Part shown: one piece after another, positions 32,733 to 32,861 of the stretch
Layout: each line of letters opens with the position of its first letter
Position numbering within the stretch: the first letter of the stretch is position 1
DNA from: Syntrophales bacterium
Lineage (GTDB): Bacteria > Desulfobacterota > Syntrophia > Syntrophales > UBA5619
Assembly: GCA_023229765.1 (NCBI GenBank)
Contig: JALNYO010000040.1
Location: forward strand, 1-32,861
Length of the DNA stretch: 32,861 nucleotides
Direction: 5' to 3'
Notes under the pieces: model-generated
Seen by the model: the letters and a program-made list of their open reading frames with translations, nothing else
What the model was told of the DNA's origin: nothing
Databases searched by the model: none
Translations under genes and position numbers: made by a program

Positions 32733-32861
32733 TTAAGGGTGGTAATCCATAGAACCGTAGAGCTTGAAAACCTTGCAATCCCGACATTCCCAGTCGAAAT
32801 TGAGGATATTCCGGCACTCAGTTCCGGCAACCTCCCAGCAGGGACGTTCCGTGTCTTTATA
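32733..32861 (-). CDS. C-terminal end of a two-CW domain protein (partial)
   Basis: The minus strand is open from the window edge to a stop at 32733, giving 42 residues: ERPCWEVAGTECRNILNF, then WECRDCKVFKLYG and a short tail. The C-W-E-V-A-G-T-x-C and C-R-D-C-K-V-F pattern is the two-CW motif found in sensory and chemotaxis-like proteins and as a small stand-alone protein. The four cysteines probably bind a metal. The start lies outside the window. Confidence 0.65.
   Translation of the reverse strand, partial: YKDTERPCWEVAGTECRNILNFDWECRDCKVFKLYGSMDYHP

Overview
The window looks like a piece of chromosome from an anaerobic, selenocysteine-using member of the Desulfobacterota (former Deltaproteobacteria), probably a sulfate-reducing or syntrophic lineage. 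The evidence is a DsrC with both C-terminal cysteines, a membrane Hdr/DsrMK-like redox pair, corrinoid methyltransferases feeding tetrahydrofolate, sigma-54 regulation, TRAP transporters, a multiheme cytochrome c and two probable UGA-Sec genes. No ribosomal or other marker gene is present, so the taxonomy is inference.

Layout. 1-132: end of a MITE-like repeat. 160-1629 (-): sigma-54 activator A. 1630-2245: divergent control region with palindromic activator sites and a -24/-12 promoter. 2246-9357: methyltransferase block (MBL-fold hydrolase, degenerate corrinoid protein, UroD-type methyltransferase, frameshifted TauE/SafE exporter, intact corrinoid protein, methyl-THF methyltransferase, second MBL hydrolase, second UroD methyltransferase). 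9369-9521: second repeat copy. 9597-15582: thioredoxin-like protein, selenocysteine C_GCAxxG_C_C protein, a sulfonate/taurine-type ABC transporter with two different permeases and two different ATPases, then DsrC. 15635-15787: third repeat copy. 15898-17925: cytochrome b and HdrD/DsrK-like subunit with an in-frame UGA. 18051-18376: remnant of a third UroD methyltransferase. 18638-20549: sigma-54 activator B, a close paralogue of A, with a rhodanese. 20550-21122: second control region with the same motifs. 21123-31205: TAXI-TRAP and DctPQM-TRAP transporters, a UroD-like protein, a RACo-type corrinoid activator and a second TauE/SafE exporter. 31202-32596 (-): tetraheme cytochrome c. 32733-32861 (-): end of a two-CW protein.

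How the genes fit together (inference). Three uptake systems bring in small anionic or organosulfur-like compounds. UroD-type methyltransferases move a methyl group to the corrinoid protein, the DHPS-like enzyme passes it to tetrahydrofolate, and the RACo-type protein rescues oxidised corrinoid. DsrC, the HdrED/DsrMK-like pair, rhodanese and thiol-redox proteins would handle the sulfur and electrons, and the TauE/SafE proteins would export a sulfur oxyanion or organic acid. Both arms look controlled by the paired activators through the same roughly 17-bp palindrome, 170-210 bp upstream of near-identical sigma-54 promoters. The substrate is not identified by the sequence; a methylated organosulfur compound is the best guess.

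The two strongest unusual signals are in-frame UGA codons at 10126-10128 and 17383-17385. Each sits where the family has cysteine and each is followed at the right distance by a stable stem-loop. Ordinary annotation would truncate the first gene and split the second.
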